From the NCBI GenBank assembly GCA_039566865.1, contig CM076954.1:13602001-13666000 (forward strand): 64,000 nt of DNA, written 5' to 3'. The notes below the pieces were generated by a model. The model was not told the DNA's origin and did not search any database. It saw nothing but the letters and a program-made list of their open reading frames with translations. This DNA comes from Aurelia coerulea. Lineage: Eukaryota; Cnidaria; Scyphozoa; Semaeostomeae; Ulmaridae. Positions within the stretch are counted from its first letter, which is position 1, and each line of letters begins with the position of its first letter. Made by a program: the position numbers and the translations under genes. Positions 20,300 to 32,400 of the stretch are shown piece after piece.

Positions 20300-21258
20300 A
20301 ACGAAAGGGGGACGTGGACTGATTAGCTGCGAGGATTGCGTTAGAAGTGAGGAGAATAATTTGGGGTGGTATGTCAGGAATTCTGTTGAGTCATTGATTC
20401 GAGGTGTTAGGCTTGCTAAAGTGATAGACACTGAATATGTTGTCAGTAAGGATGAGTTCAAAAGGATATGGATGAATGAGAAAGAACAAGGATGGAAGGA
20501 AAAAAGAATGTATGGTCAGTTTGTTAGAGAGATGCCGGAGTCAATCGATGCAAAGGAGACATAGAAGTGGCTGAAAAAAGCTGATCTAAAGATACAAACG
20601 GAGTCGCTTTTGTGTGCAGCACAAGAACAGGCTCTTCGAGCAAACTATGTTAAACAACATATTGACAAATCAGCAGAGTCACCACTTTGTAGGATGTGCG
20701 AAGAGAAAGGTGAAACTGTACATCACATTGTCATTGAGTGCAAAAAGATGACACAGAAAGAATATAAATGAAGACACGACAATGTTGTGAGGATAGTGAA
20801 TCGACATTTATGCAAGAAATATAATCTTTAAAGGGCAGACAAATGATATGAGCATTCCCCTGACGGTGTAATTGAAACTGACGAGATAAAGCTACTATAG
20901 GATTTGAATATTCAATGTGATCATTTAATCGAGGCAAGGAGACTGGACATAGTTGTTGTGAATAAAGGTGAAAGAAAATGCACTATAATTGACATTGCTG
21001 TGCCAGGTGATAGTAGGACTAGTGACAAGGAAAAAGAGAAAGTGGATAAATATCAAGATTTGAAAAGGGAAATCAAGAGGATTTGGAACATGAGAAGTGT
21101 GATAGTAGTACCTGTGATTGTCGGTGCACTTGGAAGTGTAACCAAGAAACTGGATGAATGGCTGGAAAAACTGGACATCACAATAAATACAGCAATCCTA
21201 CAGAAGACGACGCTATTAGGAACAGCCAGGATATTGAGAAAAGTACTTGAGTACTAAA
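20300..21258 (+). pseudogene. LINE retrotransposon, decayed 3' end of the ORF
   Basis: Plus-strand reading gives RANYVK, then CRMC..KGETVHHIV.ECKK (a CCHC-type motif), KEYK, YNL, FNIQCDHLIEARR.DIVVVNKGERKCTIIDIAVPGD split by stops and at least one frameshift, then the intact end (20904-21257) finishing KTTLLGTARILRKVLEY. This is the C-terminal end of a non-LTR retrotransposon polyprotein. The CCHC motif followed by an R..D......IIDIA.P block recalls the PD-(D/E)XK-like endonuclease of R2/NeSL-type elements. 3' of it comes a ggcgatgagaactgccagtgc tail and aataacgataa repeats. Reverse transcriptase core is not present. Non-functional. Confidence 0.75.
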
Positions 21259-21455
21259 AGAGAATGACCCCAAGGGACCCTTGGTCATGGGTTGTGACCC
21301 GCTCCCTTGGGATGTAAATTCGGCGATGAGAACTGCCAGTGCTTAAAGCAGAAAATATAATAACGATAATAACAATTAAATTCAAAATTCTTCAAAAGAA
21401 CCGATAACCGTTCTAAAAAGGTTACATCGAACTGCCAGCCCTTAAAACCTTAACC

Positions 21456-21522
21456 CACCTCGTCCCCAGGGCCTTTTGCTATATTGGGACGGAGACGACA
21501 AAAGGCCCTGGGGACGAAGTTG
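21456..21522. mobile_element. 67-bp palindromic micro-insertion
   Basis: Arms acctcgtccccagggcctt(ttg) and its reverse complement, separated by about 20 bp. Flanked by ACCTTAACC (21447-21455) and ACCATCACC (21523-21531), 7 of 9 matching. The aligned site in unit A (about 12973-12982) has a single accttcact and no palindrome. Confidence 0.7.
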
Positions 21523-21583
21523 ACCATCACCAAGACGAATGCTGCTACCTACTAATAGAGTTGGCTTGTCGTTAATCGGATGA

Positions 21584-22109
21584 AGCCCACATTGATACAA
21601 TCGTTCTGCAAGTATTGAATCAGGAAAATAGTAGTGTGCCAGAAAATAGTTACATTAGAATGTCAATTTTGCAACATCATGCATGGGAGTACTGTGCTAT
21701 TGTTTCAACTTGTTTCAAATAATCTTTGAATTAGCATGCAAAATTTGAGTGGTTCAAAATTCAATCCATGAATGTTGGGCATCATCACTAAAACGTTAAC
21801 TTCTTTTCAGAGAAAAACATTATTATTTTGTATTTTGTAATATTGGTATACACACGTCTTTACAAGAAATTTGGGTCACAGCAAGAACTCTTGGACGTTT
21901 TTTTATCAAGAGTCTGTTCTGAGTTCCCTAAATTTTGATCCTTTAAATGGCGATTTTGCTTATTTTACTGAAAGGGCTTTAAAAATTTGATCGTGATTCT
22001 AGCCCTGTTCCCTGTCTTCCCTGTTCTTCAAGGGGCTGTCTCGAGAAAATCCCTCGTAATTTCATAAAGGAATTGCTGATTTCGGTCAGTCTCAGATCCT
22101 CCTGAAATA
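21584..22109. other. Non-coding stretch, nothing recognised
   Basis: AT-rich, beyond the end of the duplicated unit. No exon, RNA or terminal-repeat structure seen. Confidence 0.5.
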
Positions 22110-22440
22110 TACCGGGTGCGCCAAAATAAACTATGCACGTTTGACAGGCACACTGGACCGATTTTGAAGATTCATGACTTAATCTTTAGCAAAAAGCCTG
22201 AATTAGATTCTACGATTTTTTGCAAATTTTTCTGCTTTCAGCTTTTAGAGCTGGACACGAGTTTCTTAAAGTCTTCGTTCTCGAAAAAACTGAAAACGAT
22301 CAAAAAACATCGATCAAGCTTTCTAAAGAATCGACATGAATGGACAAAGAGAGATGATTTGCGATTTAGAAATCGACCAATTGTAATCTGCTGTACGAGA
22401 GTTCGTACTAAACCCCTAAATCCCGATCTAGTCTAAAACA

Positions 22441-22565
22441 CCACACAGATGAACACAGATGAACACAGATGAACACAGGTGAACACAGATGAACACAGGT
22501 GAACACAGATGAACACAGATGAACACAGGTGAATACAGGTGAATACAAGTGAATACAAGTGAAGA
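22441..22565. repeat. 10-bp minisatellite, left sub-terminal array
   Basis: About twelve copies of gaacacagat with gaacacaggt and gaatacaagt variants. The mirror-image array is at 24361-24490. Confidence 0.95.
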
Positions 22566-23782
22566 CGGATGAGCACCGGCCAAAATGAAGATACTAGTAA
22601 GAACAAGAAAGAACACAAGTTGCGAGTCTTTCAGAAAAAGAACAGGTCAAGAACAGGACCGTCGAGAGGGGGGTTGGAGGGGGTAAAAGGTCCGGGGCCC
22701 GGGCCTCGAAGGGGCCCGTAAAAATATCGTTCGACAAAAATTAGTTATTGCTGTAAAATCTCCTTACAGCAACTTTTATGGCAATCTAGCTACCTGCCTT
22801 AAAACATAGACATAAGAAAATAGTTTTCTTATGTGGCTATGTTTAAAAGTTTTTGTGTCCGTACCTTACGAGGTGACTTTGGCAAAGTCACCTCGTAAGA
22901 GCGAATCTTTTCATTGTTTACCGTAAATACCGCTTCCTTGATAACTTTTTCATGGAATATCTAAACAATTTTTTCTAAAGTAGATTTCTTAAAAAGGGCG
23001 TTTCCCTCATTCTCCGAGAATCTGAAGGGCGTGGTCCCAGAAAATTTTCTTCCCCCCTAAGACCCGATCCTAGGAATCGGTCCACGGCCCGAGCTGGCTC
23101 TCGACGGCCCTGGTCAAGAATGAATAACTAGAATAAATACATGTAGATTTAACATGTATTATTGTAATAATTCATATGAATTTAGAAAACGAGATTGATG
23201 ATCAGACGAATCGCAGAAATGTGGGCAAGTTCTGTATCTTATTCCATGCCAAGAAGCTGTATGGTATACTGTAAAAAGCTCCAGCACTGGGGGCTTATCA
23301 TTTATCCCAAACCAGATCAAAAGTAACATGCAAACTTGTTTAGCTAAATAGATGGAAACATCTTTGGTAGTCTCTGGCATTTTATCTAAGTGGGGCAGGG
23401 GGCTAGAAAGTGGGGCTTATTTGACATAATGTCTGAAGGGGGAGGGGCTTATTAGAGAAGGGGCTTTATAGAGAGGGGGCTTAATAGAGTTTCTACGGTA
23501 CAGTTAATGCTATTAGATGATGAGACGAAAATATGGGGTCCATGTTTTTTGCTGCATGTGATTCCAAACAATGCAATTTTATGAGCAATTGGACGTTGAG
23601 AGACAGCTTTTCATTCTGAATGATGATGCGTGAACAGTTTAGATTAACTTTCTTATGATTCATTTATTAATTTCTGTCTTATCTCGTGTCATGAATTCGA
23701 ACAGAGGTTGAGCTGTGTCAAAGACAAAAGGGAAATCGCTTTTGAAATCTTACTTCCAATAAAAAGAAGATAATGCAATGAA

Positions 23783-23940
23783 TAATAGACCTTTAGCTAT
23801 TCTCAAAAGAATCAGAATCGAACGATTTTTCTAACATTTTATTAAATTTCGAATGCCACTCGATCGAACCTCGCGTATAAAATGTATGAAAATAACGCTC
23901 GATCCAGGCTCTTTTTTAGAATAGCTAAAAGGTCTATTAT
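23783..23940. mobile_element. MITE, aatagacctttagctattct family, copy 1
   Basis: Ends taatagacctttagctattct and agaatagctaaaaggtctatta are inverted. Core contains gaacgattttt and cactcgatcgaacct words shared with the copies at 25163, 25917 and 32145. Confidence 0.85.
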
Positions 23941-24360
23941 CCAGTACAATATAATTTTGTGGAAAATTCCACTAATTTTCATTTACCAGCGGATTTGAGG
24001 CACTGTCATTAGTTTTTGGGTCGCAAAAACGATAACGAGGCCAACATAGAACCGAGGTGAGGTATGCAGAGATGTTATGACGTTATGATGTTATGATGTT
24101 GGGAGATGTTGTTATGACATTTTTTGGTGAATTCAAAGGCGCTTTTGCGGTTTTTCTAAAATATTTTGCCAGTTTACGGTTTCTGAAACCCCCATACAAC
24201 CCCCATTTGTACACCTGTAGCTTGGCTGCACCACTGCAATGAAGATTTTTGAATAGTGAATGAAAGAAGAAACTTGGAGCCCATTTGCTGAGGACTCATT
24301 CATTGAGCAGTGACTTGTGTTCATTTTTGTTCTTACTAGTATCTTCATTTTGGCCGGTGC

Positions 24361-24490
24361 TCATCCGTATTCACTTGTATTCACCTGTATTCACCTGTGT
24401 TCATCTGTGTTCACCTGTGTTCATCTGTGTTCACCTGTGTTCATCTGTGTTCATTTGTGTTCATTTGTGTTCATTTGTGTTCACCTGTGT
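24361..24490. repeat. 10-bp minisatellite, right sub-terminal array
   Basis: Copies of tgtgttcatc, tgtgttcacc and tgtattcacc: the inverted counterpart of 22441-22565. Variant order is similar but not identical, so the arrays have changed separately since insertion or are only partly homogenised. Confidence 0.95.
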
Positions 24491-24751
24491 GGTGTTTTAG
24501 ACTAGATCCTAAATCCCCCTGAAAACGTTTTCTCTTTGTTCATTCATGTTAAATCTTTCAAAATTTAATCGACATTTTTTGATCTTTTTCAATGTTTTCG
24601 AATACAAACATTTTAAGAAACTCGCTTTACAAGTTCTAGAATATAATTCAGGCTGTCTTCTAAAGATAACGTCATAAATCTTTAAATCGGTCCAGTGTAC
24701 GATTTATTGTGACCTGCCAAACGTGCATAGTTTATTTTGGCGCACCCGGTA

Positions 24752-25162
24752 GCGGGATTTTGAAAAGCGCTTCATTAGAGAGGTTTGATAAGCCTTGAGG
24801 TTCTAATATTGTATCTGGCATCGAGATGACTCTGTCTTTGCATATCATGTTCTGTCTATTCTATAGATAGCCATCGCATGAAGTTTGAATATTCTTGGAA
24901 GTGTGCCAAAATACAAAGAATGGCACGGTAGGATGGGATAAAGAAAATTCCTTGATGAAGATTCATGCATCTGTTATAATTGCAATGAAGGAAATCTTCT
25001 TAATTCCCATATAAATTTGCCCACCGAGAAGATTAGTTCTTTCAAAATTTGAATGATAGAGGGAAAAGGAAACACGAAGCTTCATTGCATCAAAGAACCT
25101 TGCCTCCAGGAGACTGAAAGATGGGAAATATCCTTGAAGATTCATGTATCTGATATTGTTGC
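24752..25162. other. Non-coding stretch
   Basis: Contains cctccaggagactgaaag and gggataag phrases repeated at 25440-25480, 25610-25640 and 25860-25900, so it is part of a low-copy repeat array between MITEs. No exon. Confidence 0.45.
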
Positions 25163-25348
25163 AATAGACCTTTAAGCCATTTACAAAAGAGTCTGGATCG
25201 AGCGATATTTTTCTACATTTTTATATGCAAGGTTCGATTGAGTGGCGTCAAAGCTTCTATCACCATTATGCACATTCAAAAATTCTTCAAACTGTTTAAA
25301 AATATCGTTCGATTCAGATTCTTTTTTAGAATAGCTAAAAGGTCTATT
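25163..25348. mobile_element. MITE, aatagacctttagctattct family, copy 2
   Basis: About 186 bp with inverted ends (caatagaccttta.gcc, ggctaaaaggtctattg type) and the core ggttcgattgagtggcgtc. Confidence 0.85.
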
Positions 25349-25916
25349 GGATGAAATCTTAATGCAATCAACTTTGACCACCTAAAATTATTTTTTCTGA
25401 AAAGCAATTGGTTTCAAAACGAATGTTCTTTCATTGAATCAAAGAACATTGCATCCACAAGACTAAACCCTTTTCCCCAGCAATGATGAGGCAGCAATGG
25501 TAAGGCACGAAGGACAATCTATTTGCGTATCTCTTTGACGCAAAAGTGCTGTCTCTTTCCGATATTCTTGGAAGTGCACCAAAGTACAAAGAATGTAGTG
25601 GTAGGATGGAATATGTCTTGGGAGACTTGATATAATCTTAATTCCACTTTGCCCACCTAAAAATTACTTTTTCTAACAAGTAATTTGTTTCAAAACGAAT
25701 CTTGTTTCATTCAAATCAAGGAACATGCATCCACAAGATTGAACGATTTTGCTTAGGAGCGTTGAAGCAGCATATTTAAAAACATACAAGATAAGAGGAG
25801 TCTTTGGTGTGTCTTCATCTCAATGTTGTTTTCTATTGACAGCCATTGCAAGAAAAGAGTGACAGGATGGGACCAGGATAAGTCCTTGAAGCTTTAATGC
25901 AATTGGTATAACTGCA

Positions 25917-26720
25917 ATAGAGACCTTTTAGCTATTCTACAAAAGAGCCTGGATCGAGCGTTATTTCTTTACCGGGTGAGCCAGAAAAAAGGATCCCCGC
26001 TTGAAAGGCCACTGCTCCATTAATATCAGAGCAATAATATTGAAAACTGTTTTGTTTTATTGCCAATATGTTCAATTAGGTTCAGTAATTTACCCGGCCT
26101 TAATTGGCCATTCCTTCCCTTGGATATGGAAGATTTTCTGCAGAAAGCCCCTTCCAAAAACCTGCAAAAACGAATGAAAACAAAGAGCAAATTTTCCTTC
26201 CTACAATTGATGACACTCACATAAATTCGTGTATTTTGTTCTCTTGAGAGAATGAAATCCCCCCTGAATAGGTCATCGATACCAGGGGAGGACTTGCTCA
26301 TCCTCAAAAGAGGATAGCACGTGCTAAAGCGTCCACAAGTCATTGCTGTAAGGCCGTTGCAAGGCAGAAATGTGAGGGAAATTTGTTCATGATTTTGGGC
26401 ACGTTTTGAAGGATAATTTGAAGAGGCTTTCTCGAGAAAATCCCTCATAATTTCAGAATGGAGTGGCCGTTTCAGAATGGACTGAACTTTTCTCCCATTA
26501 AACTATATATTTGCCGATATCATTGTCTTGATATCCAGGGAGCCCTGACCTTTCAAACAGGGATTCTTTTTTCTGACTCATCCGGTACATTTTTATACGT
26601 GAGGTTCGATAAAGTGGCGTTGGAGCTTCTATCACTATTGAGCACATTCGAAAATTCATTAAAAGGTATCAAAATATCGTTTGATTCGAATGTTGTTTTA
26701 GAATAGCTAAAAGGTCTATA
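25917..26720. mobile_element. MITE, aatagacctttagctattct family, copy 3, split
   Basis: Left half 25917-25969 and right half 26588-26720 together equal one family copy. The TA-flanked element 25970-26587 sits inside it. Confidence 0.85.
25970..26587. mobile_element. TA-flanked CCGGGTGAGTC-type element, nested
   Basis: Ends taccgggtgagccagaaaaa and ttttctgactcatccggta. The pair of aaaggccactgctcc and its inverse ccctgacctttcaaacaggg lies just inside. Homolog of 15164-17030; the minus-strand frame at 26026-26448 is made of this repeat. Confidence 0.85.
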
Positions 26721-28930
26721 AGAGGAAATCTTCTTAATTCGATGATTAATTTTTTCCATATTCCTAAAATGAAGGGCGGAAAAACTCTGCCCACATTACT
26801 TCTTTCAGAAGCTAAAATTTCGGAGAGAAAATGAATGGAGGCTTGTGCCAATAGTTTCAGAGCGAGAATGCCTACGCGAGACTGGATGCTTTAGGAGGGA
26901 TGAGTCTGCATAAAAGCTGAAAGCATACACGAGAAGTTCAATTTCTTGGCCTGTCTCTTTGAGACTAAATTGCAGAGTTCTATAGACAACAGTGGAATAA
27001 AGTTTAACCCTTCTTGGAGCTCTACCAAAATACAAGAATAGGATAGGATGGGGATAAGTCCTCGAAGCTTTAAAGCAATTGATATAATTGCAATAAGAGG
27101 AAATCTTCTTAATTCGGCGAAAACTTGCCCACCTGAACATAATTTCCATTCACAAGCAAAGTTTCTGGAGGTGGTCCTGAAAACTGAAGGCAGTGGGTGC
27201 AATGACGCAGCCACCCTTGACCGGGAACTAAGATTCTTATGAAAGAACATGTGTAGTTCAAGTCAAATGTCACGAAACATGATTTCATAAGTTTCCCGTT
27301 TCAAAAAACTCGAAAACAAAAATAAAAACCAATAAGGCTATTCCGAACTCGAGAGAGCATTTTTTGCTTCGGCACGGCCCGACTTTTTTGGCACGACATG
27401 TAGACTAAGATTTCGATTTCTAGAAAATCATCAATTTTGGTCTTCCTCAATGGGGAAAAATTGGGAACATTTCAGTGTTAGAACCATGATTTTGAGTGTC
27501 ATTTCAGCAAAGAAGAAACTTTTCTATACTTACTTAGTCCCATTTCGGACTTTAGAACAATGAAAGGAGCTGTACGAGCAAAACTTCAGAAAAACCACAA
27601 CTGTCTCTCCCTAATGCAGGCAAATTGCAGCAAATATATTGCAAATGACAATATTTTCTGTAGGTTTTAGGTTAAAAAAAAAGCCAGTGCTATCAGATTT
27701 TTCTTACTGTCAAGGATTTTGGAGATAATGCTGAATTCCGACCTACAAGCTTTAGACATATTTTGCCGCAACACACTCAATGCAAGCTGAAAAAAATTCT
27801 ATGACGTGCACCGTTTGTTTACTAAAATCTTGTATGGCTCCTTTAAATGCAGCTAATGTTTGTTTTTCTGCAGATGTTCGAATTGGGAAGCTTTCTAGTA
27901 GATGGCCAGCAGGCGCCGATTATGTTCAAGTGGAACAATTCTGTATTCTTGATTTAGTTAGATTTAGCTCAAGCTCATGAAAGGGATTGACGGATCGTTC
28001 GATGGAATGCAAGAAAACTTTTCAAGAATAAATATAAACAGATTAATAGTTTACTCTTCTTTTAAGCCTTTAACTTAACAGCTTCGACTAATTTTGATGC
28101 ATGGATTTGGAAGCTTGAGTACATAAATATTGTATGGTTTGGATTTTGGCAGACCATTAAGCCGGCAAAATTGTGTACATGATTTGAGACTGGTTTATTT
28201 CCATGAATTGTCTTTATCGTACGATAGCGAATTTTCTTTATATCCTGATGATTTGCAGAAGGTTTTGCGTGTGTTAACAATTCCAGGCCACTTGAATAGA
28301 GCATTTCTTTTCAACAAGGTTAGTGCCTGGCTTTGGTAAAGAAAACCAGATTAAATCTAAGCCAGACACATCTTCAGGGAACTAATGTTAGTTCATGGCT
28401 CAAAGTTCATAATTCATAGCTCATAATTCATAATTCATACCGGCTGAGTCAAGAGAATGAATATATGCTTGAAAGCATGTAGCGCTTGCACCATTAATTG
28501 GATTCCAATACACTAGTAAATTCTTTTGTAACCTATTTTTCCAGGACATTCCGGAAAAGAAATTAGAAACTTAAGACACTTTCAGCCTAAAAATGAAAAA
28601 GTATCACAAAAGATGTAAGAAATCTCTTAGGCTTGGGTGTGAAAATGGGTTTATTAAATGCGGGGCCTTACTGTATTTTGACGACTTCATGCCGAAAATG
28701 TTTCGATTAAGGATCCAGCAAAATTGGCCCTTTTTAGCCGATGTTCGGCTGTTCAAAAGCCGAATTCACTTGCTAAATAACTGATTTCCAAAACTACAGT
28801 CTTCAAATATGCCAATTGCACATGAATTTTTTTTCAGTAATCTATTGTGAATGGGCGGGAAGTATTTCTAGCTTCTTGAAGCTAATTTAAGCCCACTATC
28901 CATGTCGCATCCAGGCATGGGACCTCTAAT
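26721..28930. other. Non-coding stretch, low-copy repeats only
   Basis: 26721-27250 carries overlapping minus-strand frames without recognisable domains and repeats phrases from 24752-25162. 27250-28930 is AT-rich; a tandem of ttcataattcatagctcataat lies at 28405-28440. No exon, tRNA or splice-flanked segment that I can support. Confidence 0.45.
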
Positions 28931-29065
28931 TTAACGTCCCTTCCGAAGGACGGCGAGGTGAGTTGCGAGGTCAAGCCTCCGAGGTCACCCATCCGGAGTT
29001 TGACCTCACTCGACCGAGCTTAACTTCAGTCACCTGACGGAAACGGTATAAGCCGCTCGATCACT
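28931..29065. repeat. GC-rich repeat-like segment
   Basis: Contains inverted words (cgtcccttccgaaggacg; ctccgaggtca with tgacctc; gagtttgacctcactcg) and is much richer in GC than its surroundings. It looks like a short dispersed repeat, but I see no second copy in the window. Confidence 0.35.
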
Positions 29066-29309
29066 CACCCCGTAAAATTGACTTCCAGGAAATAAAATAC
29101 AATGGATCAATTCGATTGATTCCTTACAAAATCTACCCTTGTTAGGCAGCAGAAAATGAAGAAACTAATAAAGAGTGCAATGATTATGAAACTTAACTTC
29201 TCAGTTGTTACTGATTTTTGCATAGCCTTTACAAACACAATTGTTGTTATCAACATAATAATCAAGAATACAGAAATGTGTCTCTTTATCCTGCATGCAT
29301 AGGATAAAG

Positions 29310-29466
29310 TTAAAGGCCTAAATTACCAGCACCTTGCTTATCACGTGATTCAGTCCATGCCTTTGTGATTGTGCGTTTCATTTCATCATCACCACCATCA
29401 TACATCTGTTTCATCATTTTCATTATACTCGTGGAGGGGTCTTCCTCTTTGTCGAAGCTTGGTGTC
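29310..29466 (-). CDS. CACYBP: CACYBP exon 5 (SGS domain) and stop
   Basis: Acceptor CTTTTTAG|GACACC. Encodes [20 protein letters not shown], then the [16 protein letters not shown] motif, and stops at TAA (29310-29312). No AATAAA was found close downstream, so the transcript end is not placed. Confidence 0.93.
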
Positions 29467-32400
29467 CTAAAAAGAAGTTATGAGGTACTCGGTGATTAAA
29501 AAAACAATGCCCGTTTGAAAGACAATTGCTCCCTGAATATCAAGGTAATAATGTTAGCAAGAACTGAGTGAGTCAGAAAAAAGCACGCAGTTTCAGAGAC
29601 TACTGCTCCCTAAATATAGAAGCAATAATTTTTGCAATATCTGATTGAATAGCTTATATGTTGAATTAATTTTGAAATCTTTTTTCGCTGAGATCGGTCA
29701 CTCTGTTCAAATTTTACTAGTGATTTTCCGGAGAAAGTCCCTTCGAGAAATCTTAAAAACGTGTAAATCACGAGCAAATTTTTCCTAATACTTTTACCTT
29801 ACAGCAATGACTTGAACGAGATTTCACATGTGCTATCCTCTTGAGAGGATGAAAGAGCCTTCCCCCTGGTATGAATAACTTATTTAGGGGGATTCCATTC
29901 TTCCAAGAGGACTAAATACATGAATACATTAATGTGTCATTATTGATAGAAAGGAAAACGCAGGAAATTCTGCTCGTCGTTTTCACTCGTTTTTGCAGAT
30001 TCACGCAAGGGGCTTTTTCCAGAAAATTTCCCATGTCCACGGGAAGGAATGGCCGATTAAAACCGGTTGAATTAGTGAACCTAATTGAACATATTGGCAA
30101 TAAAATAAGACAGTTTTCAATAGCATTGCCTTCATATTCAGGGAGCAATATTTGTTTCAAACGACAGGCGTTCATTTTGCTCACACAGTATGCTATTCAA
30201 TAATGGATATGTTCAAATAAACCTTAAAATTCACCAGACTGAAATCAGCCACTCCAGTCTGAAATTATGAGGGATTTTCTTCTAAAGAGACCCCCTCCAA
30301 AAAACTTTGCTTTAGCATGTTTTATCCATTTGAGAGGACGAAAGCGTCATCGTCGGGAGCATAACATTATTCCGGGTGAAATCAGCCTCCAATGAGGATA
30401 ACTCCTCCGATGAGGATAACAAATGCTAAAACGTGATAAAGTCATTGCTGTAAGCAAAAAATATTTGGAAAATTTGATTGTAATTTTAGGCATACACTTA
30501 GGTTTCTTGAAGGGACTTTCTTGAGGAAAATTCCTCATAATTTCAGAACAGATTCGCCGAATTCTGTCAGGTAAATTATTAAATGGATTTGAACATGTCA
30601 AATTCAATGAGATGAGAGCAAGTCGAGAGTCCTTGTGGAGAATGAGTTCACGAGGTGGCCTAGAGGCGATCAATGCGCTACCATTCTAACTCATTTAAAG
30701 GGTTTTATAGACAGAATCATTCTTTTCAAAAGCAACAAACCAACAATTAAAGTTCGAAGGTCCTTTGGAAAATGCCCATGATATCGCATCATGGACTTTT
30801 CTCAAAACCTCTGGCTTCAGCTGCACTCTAAAAACTGACTGTGCGAAGTAGGATCTCCGGGCTGTGGTAGACGACTTTTGAATACGATGTTTTAAATGCA
30901 ACTAAGTTGAAGATTATCAAATTTAGCTGTGTACTCGGAAAGTCTCGATATCTTATCATGAACTATTTCCAATTCATATTTCTGTCGTTATTAATTGTAC
31001 CATATTGACTGTCATGTCGCGTTGTTCCTGACTTACTACTTTATATGATAAGATAGATATAATAATTCAATACTCACTTCACATCTAATTCCTTTTTTTC
31101 TCCACTTGTCAGATGTGACCATTGCTGTGGTACCTTCTTTTTCAATGTGACAATGACGTTTCCAGATTTCGCCTACGGGCAAAAAATAAAGAAATTGGAA
31201 AATTTATTGAAATTGTCACTTCATGAGGAAAGCGCAACTTTGATAGAAATATCTCCCTGGAAATTTCAGCACAAAGATGACGACAACGAACATGTTGTAT
31301 TGTATTGAATCTCAGTCTAAATTGTATCTCATTCTTTATTCTTGATTTAGCGATCTTTTTCCTTTTGCAACTGCATGTGCAATGTTCTGTTGCATGCCAG
31401 GTTTTCCATTTTGAGTGGAAAGATCTACCACTTATTTTGTGCAAAACCTTTTCTGGTAAAACTCTATGCCAACAACTGCTTCCACATGAGATAAAACTGC
31501 CACCACATAGGAAAAATTTACTACCACTTCGGGTTCAGGAAGGCAGTACCATTTTGCAACCGCTACCTCACATGTAACTATCGAGTATCCCTTGGGACTT
31601 TTTATGCAAAAGGAAAGTGGCGAAAATTAGGGTCCGTTTACAACATACCATTTTCAAATGAAGACAGTGGGAAATCATGCTGTTTTTGTCTTCTGTTTAC
31701 GCTAAACTATTTTCGTAGCCGGCATCAAATGAAAACAATTTTGAAAACGGTACGATCTGAAAACAGTATGAAACGTTTCAGTGTAAATGCTTAAAAATGG
31801 AATGATTTCGTTACGGATTGAAAGGGTGGCAGATTATTCCTTTCTCTCTCTTTGAATCTGGCGCGGATTCGTTCTGTTTTCAAGCGTTTTTGCACTAAAA
31901 AGTTTGATGCCGTTTTCATATCGTTTCAGAATCGTTTTTATTTGATGCCGGTTACGAAAATATTTTAATGTCAACGGAAGGCCAAAACAGCACAATTTTA
32001 TACTGTTTTGGTTTCGAAACGGTGCAGTTTAAATGGGGCATTAGAGGTCTTAGAGGTAGGAGTGTCTGAGATCTGTGATCTCAGAATAGCTATTTATTGT
32101 CTAATCTTTCTTCAGTTCATGACCTCATGCTTGCATTTTTAATGAAATAAACCTTGTAGCCATTCTACAAAAGAGTCTGGATCAAGCGTTATCTTTATAA
32201 ATTTTTATATGCGACGTTCGATCGAGTGGCCTTACAGCTTCTATCACTATTGTGCATATTCCAATATTCTATAAAATGTAGCAAGATGTTGTTTGATTCT
32301 GATTCTTCTCAGAATAGCTAAAGCGTCTATTAAAACCAGGGAATATATGAAAAGCTCTTTAAAACTCTGGCACACAGTAAGGCCTTCTGCTTTACTCATT

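Larger units (their letters stand above)
19411..21371. mobile_element. Retroelement composite inserted upstream of LPMO-B
   Basis: Copy A has one aattcaaaa word where B has two (near 19402-19410 and 21372-21381) with about 1.96 kb between them, so this whole block is an insertion, or successive insertions, after the duplication. It holds diverged 85-bp repeats at about 19740-19905, a hammerhead-like motif, a (TAA)n tract and the remains of a LINE coding region. Confidence 0.65.
13600..21583 (-). repeat. Tandem duplication unit B (LPMO-B with flanks)
   Basis: Partner of unit A. Exons, splice sites and promoter are nearly identical to A. B carries its own insertions: a transposon nest in the intron at 15164-17030 and a retroelement composite at 19411-21371 in the upstream flank, both absent from A. 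Confidence 0.85.
22110..24751. mobile_element. 2.64-kb DNA element with about 500-bp terminal inverted repeats
   Basis: Ends taccgggtgcgccaaaataaac and its inverse at 24730-24751, with TA at each edge. The inverted similarity continues through the cactggaccgatttt block, a ctagtctaaaacaccacac block, the 10-bp arrays and the gccggccaaaatgaagatact block. The interior (about 22650-24290) has no transposase. It holds a G-rich segment, two short hairpins (22803-22844 and 22865-22899, the latter 16-bp arms) and a MITE at 23783-23940. A lone right end of the same family is at about 46140-46303. Confidence 0.85.

Noticed and set aside
22441..22565. CRISPR-like array of short repeats
   Set aside because: The 10-bp units are directly adjacent with no spacers, and the DNA is animal. 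It is a minisatellite inside a transposon.
28931..29065. tRNA-derived SINE or 5S-like gene
   Set aside because: GC-rich with inverted words, but I could not find A and B boxes in proper order or a cloverleaf.
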